Position numbers and translations under genes: made by a program. The notes beneath the pieces were generated by a model that saw only the letters and a program-made list of their open reading frames with translations, had not been told where the DNA came from and ran no database searches. Of a stretch of DNA of 5,350 bases, positions 1-5,350 are shown piece after piece. Source of the stretch: Rhodanobacteraceae bacterium UBA703. GTDB taxonomy: Bacteria; Pseudomonadota; Gammaproteobacteria; Xanthomonadales; Rhodanobacteraceae. Each line of letters begins with the position of its first letter. The first letter of the stretch is position 1. The stretch covers positions 1-5,350 of the forward strand of contig DBMH01000121.1 of NCBI GenBank assembly GCA_002297645.1, in the 5' to 3' direction.

Positions 1-146
1 GCGTGCAGCGCCAGCCCGGGCAGCGACAGCGGCATGCCGCCGAGTGCGCGGATGCGGCGCAGCAGCGCCATCGAGGTGGCCGCCGGGCGCGTGACGACGA
101 CGGTCGCGCCGGCAAGGTCCCGGGCGGGAGGCGGGTTCGGGTTCAT
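1..146 (-). CDS. hemD: Uroporphyrinogen-III synthase, N-terminal fragment (runs off left edge)
   Basis: The minus strand carries an open frame from an ATG at 146-144 to the window edge, giving 48 complete codons. After a short Pro-rich leader (MNPNPPPARD) it reads LAGATVVVTRPA at about residues 11-22, then a helix with paired arginines (ALLRRIRALGG) and MPLSLPGLAL. This is the usual opening of HemD proteins: a first beta strand ending in VTRPA, a helix, then a strand leading to the 'LPGLA' turn. HemD is cytoplasmic and closes and isomerises hydroxymethylbilane to uroporphyrinogen III in tetrapyrrole (heme) synthesis. About four fifths of a typical 250-residue HemD is missing because of the window edge; no catalytic region is visible. 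The start has only a weak upstream GGA (in TGGAACC). It is transcribed divergently from the membrane hydroxylase. The call rests on a short N-terminal pattern, so the family is likely but not proven. Confidence 0.72.
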   Translation of the reverse strand, partial: MNPNPPPARDLAGATVVVTRPAATSMALLRRIRALGGMPLSLPGLALH

Positions 147-221
147 GGTTCCAGGAAGGGCGGGTCCGCCCGCATTTGACCATCGACGACGGTGGTGCGG
201 CCAATCCCGGGGGCGGCGCTC

Positions 222-227
222 TACAAT
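222..227 (+). promoter_or_regulatory. Probable sigma70 -10 element for the membrane hydroxylase gene
   Basis: TACAAT is AT-rich in an otherwise very GC-rich stretch (CGCTCTACAATCGCGC). It would start transcription near 234 and leave a leader of about 25 bases before the ATG at 258. No good -35 accompanies it, so an activator or a weak promoter is possible. Its position also argues against the in-frame upstream ATG at 192 being the true start. Confidence 0.45.
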
Positions 228-244
228 CGCGCGTCGCCACCCCC

Positions 245-250
245 GAGAGG
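245..250 (+). promoter_or_regulatory. Ribosome binding site of the membrane hydroxylase gene
   Basis: GAGAGG lies seven bases before the ATG at 258, a good Shine-Dalgarno match and spacing. A second GAGG abuts the ATG directly. No comparable site precedes the ATG at 192, so this decides the start at 258. Confidence 0.65.
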
Positions 251-257
251 AACGAGG

Positions 258-1472
258 ATGCCCGGCCCGTCAATCAGCCGCACGCCGTACACGGTCGGCG
301 ACGCCATCAAGGCGAACGTCGAGGTCGTGCGCGCGGCGGCCGTCGATACCGAACGGCTGCTGCACGGCAGCGGCGAACTGCGGTTCGGCCAGGGCGTGAT
401 CGCGACGATCGTCGCGCTCGCGCTCGGATTCCTGTGCCTGCTCGGGGTGATCGCGTTCCATTTTCCGGAGTACCTGACCACGCCGGAGCTGCGGCGCCAG
501 TATTCGGTCGATTTCCTGCGCCACGCGATGTTCGTCGCGCTGATCGTCGCCGGAGGGCTGTCGCTGGCCAATCTGGTGCTCGGCGTGCGCAGGAACCTGA
601 ACATGATTGCCTTCGCGCTGGTCATCGCGACGGTGGCGCTCGGCGGCTCGCGCGTGCCGGTCGGCGATTTCCCGGACCACACGCCGTACATCGGCCTGGA
701 CTGGTTCATCCTCGACCTGCTCGGCTCGACGCTCGTCTTCATCGCGATCGAGAAACTGTTTCCACTGTACAAGGGCCAGGCGGTGTTCCGGCGCGAATGG
801 CAGACCGACCTCAAGCACTTCGCGGTCAACCACTTCCTCGTCGGCCTGATCCTGCTCAGCGTGAACTTCGTGATCCATCACGGCTTCGGCTGGCTCGTCA
901 GCCACGATTTCCAGCTCGCCGTGCAGCGCATCGGCTTCGTGCCGCAGCTGCTGCTGTGCATCCTCGTCGCCGACCTCGCGCAGTACTGGACGCACCGCGC
1001 CTACCACGAGGTCCCGTTCCTCTGGAAGTTCCACGCCGTGCACCACAGCGCGAAGACGATGGACTGGCTCGCCGGTTCGCGCCAGCACGTGGGCGAGATC
1101 GTGTTCACGCGCGTCTGCGTGCTGGCGCCGCTGTTCGTGATCGGCTTCAGCGAGGCGGTCATCAACGCCTACATCCTCATCGTCGGCTTCCAGGCGGTGC
1201 TGAACCACGCCAACGTGCACCTGCCGTGGGGGCCGCTGAAGTACCTGATCGTGACGCCGGATTTCCACCATTGGCACCACGCGTCCGACGACGAGGCGAT
1301 CGACCGCAACTACGCGGCGCACTACGCCTTCCTCGACCACCTGTTCGGCACCGCGGTGAAGGTGCCGGCGCACAAGCCGTTGCCGGAGAAATACGGCGTC
1401 GTCGGCGACTACATGCCGGACGGCTGGGTCGCCCAGCAGACGTTCCCATTCCGCGCCCGGCGCAGGGATTGA
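258..1472 (+). CDS. Fatty acid hydroxylase / sterol desaturase superfamily membrane di-iron protein
   Basis: This is a 404-residue integral membrane protein. Hydrophobic stretches near residues 45-69, 90-110, 116-129, 148-165, 188-207, 226-240 and 283-312 suggest several transmembrane passes, and the N-terminus has no cleavable signal. The family's histidine boxes are present: HRAYH at 246-250, HAVHH at 259-263, NHANVH at 316-321 and HHWHH at 337-341. Near the end is the typical RNY...FLDHLFGT block at about 350-364. In this superfamily these histidines hold a non-heme di-iron centre that uses O2 to hydroxylate or desaturate lipid C-H bonds at the membrane. Relatives act on sterols, fatty acids, sphingolipids, carotenoids or alkylglycerol ethers, and nothing here fixes the substrate. 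The roughly 180 residues before the conserved domain make it longer than minimal family members. The start is chosen for its ribosome binding site. The gene is monocistronic: divergent from hemD and convergent with the next gene. Confidence 0.9.
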   Translation: MPGPSISRTPYTVGDAIKANVEVVRAAAVDTERLLHGSGELRFGQGVIATIVALALGFLCLLGVIAFHFPEYLTTPELRRQYSVDFLRHAMFVALIVAGGLSLANLVLGVRRNLNMIAFALVIATVALGGSRVPVGDFPDHTPYIGLDWFILDLLGSTLVFIAIEKLFPLYKGQAVFRREWQTDLKHFAVNHFLVGLILLSVNFVIHHGFGWLVSHDFQLAVQRIGFVPQLLLCILVADLAQYWTHRAYHEVPFLWKFHAVHHSAKTMDWLAGSRQHVGEIVFTRVCVLAPLFVIGFSEAVINAYILIVGFQAVLNHANVHLPWGPLKYLIVTPDFHHWHHASDDEAIDRNYAAHYAFLDHLFGTAVKVPAHKPLPEKYGVVGDYMPDGWVAQQTFPFRARRRD

Positions 1473-1477
1473 GGTTC

Positions 1478-1499
1478 GGCGGGCGCGGGAGCGTCCGCC
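1478..1499. terminator. GC-rich hairpin in the convergent gap, possible bidirectional terminator
   Basis: GGCGGGCG (1478-1485) pairs with CGTCCGCC (1492-1499) over eight positions, one of them G-U, around a six-base loop. It fills most of the 36-base space between two convergent stop codons, where a terminator for both genes is expected. Neither side has a run of T, so it is not a textbook intrinsic terminator; it may slow polymerase or protect 3' ends instead. Confidence 0.45.
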
Positions 1500-1508
1500 C
1501 CAGTCCGG

Positions 1509-2285
1509 CTAGAGCAGCGCGCCGGTGTCTTCCTCGGGCAGCAGGTCGACGCCGCAGACCAGGCCTTCGATCCAGTCGATGAAACGCGCGACGTTCTGCG
1601 CGCCCTGGATCGGCAGGCCGTGCTGCGGAACGATCATGTCGATGTCGAGCTTGCGCGCGCGTCGGGCCCACCAGCGGCAGGCGCGGTTCGAGGCCATGTA
1701 GCGACGGTGGAAGCCGGCCATGCGCGGGATGTGCGCGTCGAAGTCCCTGACCGGTTCGTACGGTGTGCTGGCGTCGATCATCGAGGCGCCGAGGTCGCCG
1801 CTGAACAGGATGCGGCTGACCGGATCGTAGAACTGGAAGTTGCCGACGCTGTGCAGGAAGTGGGCCGGCAGGGCGCGGATCTGCGTACCGCCGAGCGGGA
1901 TCTCCGTGCCTTCGTCGGCGAGCAGCAGGTAGCGGTCGCCGCCGGCGTTCTTCTGGTAGTGCGGCACGCTGTGCGGGATGAACCGGCCCCACAGGCGCGA
2001 GCAGACGATGCGTGCCTGCGTGTAGAGCAGCCAGCTGTCGACCGAACCGATGATGTCGGGGTCCTGATGCGAGGCGAAGATGTAGGTCAGGTCGCGCGGC
2101 TGCGCGTACTGCGGCAGGGCGAGGCTCAGTGGCGTGTACAGCAGGGCGCCGCCCGGGTCGATCAGGGCCGACTGGTTGCCGTCGACGATCAGGAATTGGT
2201 TCGCCTGCACGCCGTCGTCGCCGCGCACGAGATCGTTGAACGCGACGCAAAGATGGGTGCCGCTGCGGAACAGCTCGGTTGCCAT
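1509..2285 (-). CDS. MBL-fold di-iron protein, flavodiiron/ODP-like, without flavodoxin domain
   Basis: This is a 258-residue cytoplasmic protein with no signal peptide. It has the order of the flavodiiron-type metallo-beta-lactamase domain: an N-terminal strand region with NQFLIVDG and ALIDPG (29-45), a first metal motif in ASHQDPDIIGS (71-81), AHFLHSVGN (141-149), FSGDLGAS (162-169) and PQHGLP (220-225). By alignment to flavodiiron proteins (HxExDH, H, D, H), the likely ligands are H73, D75, D77, H145, D164 and H222. Two positions differ: Glu is replaced by Asp75, and the His after the second Asp is Ile78. The flavodoxin domain of FprA/NorV-type O2 or NO reductases is absent, so it cannot receive electrons from its own FMN. 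The closest described analogue I know is the oxygen-binding di-iron protein (ODP) group, linked to O2/iron sensing in chemotaxis. AGGGGG at 2295-2290 lies four bases before the ATG and supports this start. It is divergent from the ferredoxin oxidoreductase gene. The fold is firm; the activity (O2 sensor, oxidase or hydrolase) is open. Confidence 0.85.
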   Translation of the reverse strand: MATELFRSGTHLCVAFNDLVRGDDGVQANQFLIVDGNQSALIDPGGALLYTPLSLALPQYAQPRDLTYIFASHQDPDIIGSVDSWLLYTQARIVCSRLWGRFIPHSVPHYQKNAGGDRYLLLADEGTEIPLGGTQIRALPAHFLHSVGNFQFYDPVSRILFSGDLGASMIDASTPYEPVRDFDAHIPRMAGFHRRYMASNRACRWWARRARKLDIDMIVPQHGLPIQGAQNVARFIDWIEGLVCGVDLLPEEDTGALL

Positions 2286-2321
2286 GGATCCCCCTGCAGG
2301 ATGTGGAAGCTGGAATCACCC

Positions 2322-2327
2322 ATTTTC
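2322..2327 (-). promoter_or_regulatory. Possible -10 element of the MBL protein gene
   Basis: On the minus strand this reads GAAAAT, followed by GGG, which mirrors the plus-strand TAAAAT-GGG box. It would place the transcript start near 2315, about 30 bases before the ATG at 2285. Two mismatches from consensus and no clear -35 make this weaker than its plus-strand partner. Confidence 0.3.
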
Positions 2328-2380
2328 GCGGCTCGGGGCCGGTGCGCTCCGATATGCGGCAATGCGCCACGCCGATACGC

Positions 2381-2386
2381 TAAAAT
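2381..2386 (+). promoter_or_regulatory. Probable -10 element of the oxidoreductase gene
   Basis: TAAAAT differs from TATAAT at one position and stands out in GC-rich surroundings. Transcription would start near 2393, leaving a leader of about 30 bases. The -35 region 16-18 bases upstream (around GGCAAT, 2358-2363) is poor. Confidence 0.45.
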
Positions 2387-2410
2387 GGGCGGTTGCCCAG
2401 GCCCATTCCC

Positions 2411-2414
2411 AGGA
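2411..2414 (+). promoter_or_regulatory. Ribosome binding site of the oxidoreductase gene
   Basis: AGGA lies eight bases before the ATG at 2423, normal Shine-Dalgarno spacing, and fixes the start used here. Confidence 0.6.
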
Positions 2415-2422
2415 ATCCCGCC

Positions 2423-5350
2423 ATGTCCGTCCCCGCCGCGCTCGTGCCCGCGATCGACCGCGAATATACGCTGGAACACAAGTACACGCGCACCGAAGGG
2501 CGCATCTATCTGTCCGGCGTGCAGGCGCTGGTGCGGCTGCCGCTGATGCAGCAGATGCGCGACCGCGCCGCCGGCGTGAACACGGCCGGTTTCATCTCGG
2601 GCTACCGCGGCTCGCCGCTCGGCGGCTTCGACCTCGAACTGTGGAAGGCGAAGAAGCACCTGAAGGCTTCGAACATCGAGTTCACGCCGGGCCTCAACGA
2701 GGACCTCGGCGCGACGATGGTCTGGGGCACGCAGCAGGCGAACCTGTTCCCCGGCGCGAAGTACGACGGCGTGTTCTCGATGTGGTACGGCAAGGGGCCG
2801 GGCGTGGACCGCTGCGGCGACGTGTTCAAGCACGGCAACGCCGCCGGCACCTCGACGTACGGCGGCGTGCTCGCGCTCGCGGCCGACGACCATGCCTGCC
2901 GCAGTTCGACGCTGCCGCACGGGTCGGAGCTCGAATTCGTCAGCGCGATGATGCCGGTGCTGAACCCGGCCGGCGTGCAGGACATCCTCGACATGGGCCT
3001 GCTCGGCTGGGCGATGTCGCGCTTCACGGGGCGCTGGGTCGGCTTCAAGACGATCGCCGAGACGGTCGAGTCGTCGGCCAGCGTCAACGTCAACCCGCAC
3101 CAGCTCGACATCGTGCTGCCGGAAGACTTCGCGTTGCCGTCGGGCGGCCTCAACATCCGCTGGCCCGATCCGCCGCTGAACCAGGAAATGCGCCTGCACC
3201 AGTACGCCGTGCAGGCCTCGCAGGCGTTCGCGCGCGCGAACCGCATCGACCGCGTCGTGATCGACTCGCCGAAGGCGCGCCTGGGCATCGTCACCACCGG
3301 CAAGAGCTATCTCGACGTGCTGCAGGCGCTCGAGTACCTCGGCATCAGCGCCGAGATGGCGCGCGACATCGGCATCCGCGTCTACAAGGTCGGCATGACC
3401 TGGCCGCTGGAGCCGATCGGCATCCGCGATTTCGCGCGCGGTCTCGAGGACATCATCGTCGTCGAGGAAAAGCGCTCCTTCATCGAGTCGCAGATGAAGG
3501 AGTACATGTTCAACTGGGACCACCACGTGCGGCCGTCGGTCGTCGGCAAGTACGACGAGGACGGCAACTGGATCCTGCCGAGCACGAACGAGCTGACGCC
3601 GGCGATGATCGCGCTGGTGATCGCCAAGCGCCTGTCGCGCTTCTTCACCAGCGATGCGATCAAGGCGCGCGTCGCCTGGATCGAGGCGAAGGAGAAGGAG
3701 CTGACGCTGCCGCGCGCGAATTTCCCGCGTGCCGCGCACTACTGCTCGGGCTGCCCGCACAACACGTCCACCGTCGTGCCGGAAGGTTCGCGCGGCCTCG
3801 GCGGCATCGGCTGCCACTACATGGTCACGTGGATGGACCGCAAGACCGACACGTTCACGCAGATGGGCGGCGAAGGCGTGACCTGGTGCGGCCAGGCGCC
3901 GTTCACCGAGACCAAGCACGTGTTCCAGAACCTCGGCGACGGCACGTATTTCCATTCCGGTTCGCTGGCGATCCGCCAGTCGATCGCGGCCAAGGTCAAC
4001 ATCACCTACAAGATCCTCTACAACGACGCGGTGGCGATGACCGGCGGCCAGCCGGTCGACGGCACGCTGACCGTGCCGGACATCGCGCACCAGGTGCGCA
4101 GCGAAGGCGTGCAGACGATCGTCGTCGTCAGCGACGACGTGGCGAAGTGGTCGCGTCCGGAAATCTTCCCGGCCGGCGTCGAGTTCGAGCACCGCGACGA
4201 TCTCGACGCGGTGCAGAAGCGCCTGCGCGAGGTCGAGGGCGTCAGCGTGCTGATCTACGACCAGACCTGCGCGACCGAGAAGCGCCGCCGCCGCAAGCGC
4301 GGCAAGATGGAAGACCCGAAGAAGCGCCTGTTCATCAACTCGCTGGTCTGCGAGGGCTGCGGCGACTGCGGCGAGAAGTCGTTCTGCGTTTCCGTGCTGC
4401 CGAAGGAGACCGAGTACGGGCGCAAGCGCGAGATCGACCAGTCCAACTGCAACAAGGACTTTTCCTGCGCCAAGGGTTTCTGCCCGAGCTTCGTCTCGGT
4501 CGTCGGCGGCGGGTTGAAGAAAAAGAAGGGGCAGGGCGCGACCGATTTCGCGTCGCTGCCGAAGCCGGCGTTCGCGAGCGATCTAGCGCAGCCGTGGAAC
4601 ATCCTCGTCACCGGCATCGGCGGTACCGGCGTGGTCACGATCGGCGCGCTGATCGGCATGGCCGCGCACCTGGAAGGCAAGGGCGGCACGGTGCTCGACC
4701 AGACCGGCCTCGCGCAGAAGGGCGGTGCGGTCACGTGCCACCTGCGCATCGCGAAGACGCCGAACGACATCCACGCCGTGCGCATCGCCGCGGGCGAGGC
4801 CGATCTCGTGCTCGGCTGCGACATGGTCGTCGTCAACGACTACTGGGCGCTGTCGAAGATCCGCGCCGGCCGTTCGCGCGTCGTGCTGAACACCTACGAG
4901 GCGATGCCGGGCACGTTCACGATGAAGCCCGACATGCAGTTCCCGGCGCAGCAGATCATCGACGCGGTGAAGACCGCGCTCGACGGCGGCTCGCCGGAAC
5001 TCGTCGACGCGACGGAACTCGCGACCGCGCTGCTCGGCGACACCATCGCGGCGAACCTGTTCATGCTCGGCTACGCCTGGCAGAAGGGCTGGGTGCCGCT
5101 GTCCGAGGACTCGCTGATGCGCGCGATCGAACTCAACGGCGCCGCGATCGAGATGAACAAGACCGCGTTCAACTGGGGGCGCATGGCCGCGCACGATCCG
5201 GTCGCGGTGCGCAAGGCCGCCGGCCTGCCGAATCCGCACACGCCGTCAGGCGCGATCCCGCTCGCGCTGCCGGTGCGCCGCGCGGCTTCGGACGGTGCGG
5301 CGGGTGCGCTGGACGACGCGACGATCAGCGGCTCGCTCGACGAGCGCATC
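2423..5350 (+). CDS. Indolepyruvate/2-oxoacid:ferredoxin oxidoreductase, single-chain fusion (C-terminus beyond right edge)
   Basis: The frame is open for 976 codons and continues past the window; full-length relatives have roughly 1150-1200 residues, so about 180-200 are missing. Domains in order: an N-terminal pyrimidine-binding domain with GFISGYRGSPLGG (56-68) and PGLNEDLGA, where E93 is a candidate cofactor-activating Glu; a second domain with LGIVTTGKSY (287-296) and VVEEKR (346-351); a TPP-binding domain with CSGCPHN (441-447) and the GDG (505-507)...N534 motif for Mg-TPP; a cysteine-rich Fe-S insert (C643, C646, C649, C655, then C676, C682, C687); and a gamma-type domain with TGIGGTG (730-736) and DQTGLAQKGGA (759-769). 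The family decarboxylates 2-oxo acids to acyl-CoA and passes electrons to ferredoxin, in the cytoplasm. IorA and IorB functions are fused here, as in many proteobacteria. Substrate may be indolepyruvate, phenylpyruvate or branched-chain 2-oxo acids; the sequence does not decide, so no symbol is given. Confidence 0.93.
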   Translation, partial: MSVPAALVPAIDREYTLEHKYTRTEGRIYLSGVQALVRLPLMQQMRDRAAGVNTAGFISGYRGSPLGGFDLELWKAKKHLKASNIEFTPGLNEDLGATMVWGTQQANLFPGAKYDGVFSMWYGKGPGVDRCGDVFKHGNAAGTSTYGGVLALAADDHACRSSTLPHGSELEFVSAMMPVLNPAGVQDILDMGLLGWAMSRFTGRWVGFKTIAETVESSASVNVNPHQLDIVLPEDFALPSGGLNIRWPDPPLNQEMRLHQYAVQASQAFARANRIDRVVIDSPKARLGIVTTGKSYLDVLQALEYLGISAEMARDIGIRVYKVGMTWPLEPIGIRDFARGLEDIIVVEEKRSFIESQMKEYMFNWDHHVRPSVVGKYDEDGNWILPSTNELTPAMIALVIAKRLSRFFTSDAIKARVAWIEAKEKELTLPRANFPRAAHYCSGCPHNTSTVVPEGSRGLGGIGCHYMVTWMDRKTDTFTQMGGEGVTWCGQAPFTETKHVFQNLGDGTYFHSGSLAIRQSIAAKVNITYKILYNDAVAMTGGQPVDGTLTVPDIAHQVRSEGVQTIVVVSDDVAKWSRPEIFPAGVEFEHRDDLDAVQKRLREVEGVSVLIYDQTCATEKRRRRKRGKMEDPKKRLFINSLVCEGCGDCGEKSFCVSVLPKETEYGRKREIDQSNCNKDFSCAKGFCPSFVSVVGGGLKKKKGQGATDFASLPKPAFASDLAQPWNILVTGIGGTGVVTIGALIGMAAHLEGKGGTVLDQTGLAQKGGAVTCHLRIAKTPNDIHAVRIAAGEADLVLGCDMVVVNDYWALSKIRAGRSRVVLNTYEAMPGTFTMKPDMQFPAQQIIDAVKTALDGGSPELVDATELATALLGDTIAANLFMLGYAWQKGWVPLSEDSLMRAIELNGAAIEMNKTAFNWGRMAAHDPVAVRKAAGLPNPHTPSGAIPLALPVRRAASDGAAGALDDATISGSLDERI

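Larger units (their letters stand above)
147..257. promoter_or_regulatory. Divergent intergenic region between hemD and the membrane hydroxylase gene
   Basis: This 111-base gap must hold the promoters of two divergent genes. On the plus strand the best element is TACAAT at 222-227 (one mismatch from TATAAT). A convincing -35 is missing at the expected distance: GGCCAA sits at 199-204, while a TTGACC at 176-181 is 40 bases away and too far to pair with it. On the minus strand a poor TTGGCC (204-199) and TCAAAT (179-174) are spaced 19 bases apart, which is only suggestive for hemD. A GC-rich inverted repeat, GGGCGG-GT-CCGCCC, lies at 158-171 just upstream of the hemD start. Confidence 0.4.
2286..2422. 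promoter_or_regulatory. Divergent promoter region shared by the MBL protein and the oxidoreductase
   Basis: This 137-base non-coding gap separates two divergent starts. It contains two mirror-image boxes, CCCATTTTCGC at 2319-2329 and GCTAAAATGGG at 2379-2389, which match in inverted orientation at 10 of 11 positions. Each reads outward as (T/G)AAAAT followed by GGG. They could be the -10 elements of the two genes, the half-sites of a regulator, or both. No strong -35 is visible on either side. The oxidoreductase has a ribosome binding site AGGA at 2411-2414, and the MBL gene has AGGGGG at 2295-2290 on the minus strand. Confidence 0.5.

Noticed and set aside
176..227. TTGACC (176-181) and TACAAT (222-227) as one promoter
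   Set aside because: The spacing is 40 bases, far beyond the 16-18 needed for a sigma70 -35/-10 pair.
192..257. N-terminal extension of the membrane hydroxylase from the ATG at 192
   Set aside because: There is no ribosome binding site there, and the likely -10 element at 222-227 falls inside it; the ATG at 258 has a good site.
34..399. A 121-codon plus-strand frame at the left edge
   Set aside because: It is antisense to hemD, crosses the intergenic promoter region, and overlaps the hydroxylase start. Its Arg/Ser/Ala-rich composition shows no domain.
270..1373. A 367-codon minus-strand open frame across the membrane hydroxylase gene
   Set aside because: It is Arg/His/Val-rich with no recognisable domain and is antisense to a gene with all its family motifs.
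176..1582. A 468-codon plus-strand frame overlapping the membrane hydroxylase gene
   Set aside because: It is Arg/Ala/Pro-rich, lacks motifs, and runs through both the promoter region and the end of the convergent gene.
2293..2300. Eight-base palindrome CCTGCAGG upstream of the MBL gene
   Set aside because: It overlaps the region next to the ribosome binding site and is no more than expected by chance; nothing suggests an operator.
2189..4192. A 667-codon open frame on the minus strand across the oxidoreductase gene
   Set aside because: It is fully antisense to a strongly recognised enzyme and crosses the intergenic region. Its composition (His, Arg, Asp, Val and Ala rich, no domain) is typical of a shadow frame in high-GC DNA.

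Overview
This is a high-GC window (roughly two thirds G+C by eye) with the strong GC-ending codon preference of a free-living proteobacterium. The gene families fit a gammaproteobacterium of the Xanthomonadales/Rhodanobacteraceae type or a betaproteobacterium. The sequence alone does not settle the genus. Density is ordinary chromosomal: four protein genes, short intergenic gaps, no RNA gene, IS element, CRISPR array or attachment site. The many other long open frames are antisense shadows of high-GC coding sequence.

Layout. (1) Positions 1-146, minus strand: the first 48 codons of what looks like hemD (uroporphyrinogen-III synthase), running off the left edge. (2) Positions 147-257: a divergent intergenic region with a -10-like TACAAT for the next gene. 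(3) Positions 258-1472, plus strand: a 404-residue multi-pass membrane protein of the fatty acid hydroxylase/sterol desaturase superfamily with its di-iron histidine boxes. (4) Positions 1473-1508: a 36-base convergent gap with a GC-rich hairpin. (5) Positions 1509-2285, minus strand: a 258-residue metallo-beta-lactamase-fold protein of the flavodiiron/ODP (oxygen-binding di-iron protein) type, without a flavodoxin domain and with an altered ligand motif (HQDPD). (6) Positions 2286-2422: a divergent promoter region with two outward-pointing, mirror-image AAAATGGG boxes. (7) Positions 2423 to the right edge, plus strand: the first 976 codons of a single-chain indolepyruvate/2-oxoacid:ferredoxin oxidoreductase, with TPP-binding, Fe-S and gamma-type domains fused in one polypeptide. 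Its C-terminus lies beyond the window.

How they may work together. The oxidoreductase would convert 2-oxo acids from aromatic or branched-chain amino acid breakdown to acyl-CoA and reduce ferredoxin. Enzymes of this class are usually oxygen-sensitive. The divergent partner resembles proteins that bind or reduce O2 at a non-heme di-iron site. A shared promoter region with near-symmetric -10 elements makes co-regulation, and an oxygen-protection or oxygen-sensing role for the small protein, a reasonable but untested hypothesis. The membrane hydroxylase and hemD show no evident link to that pair.
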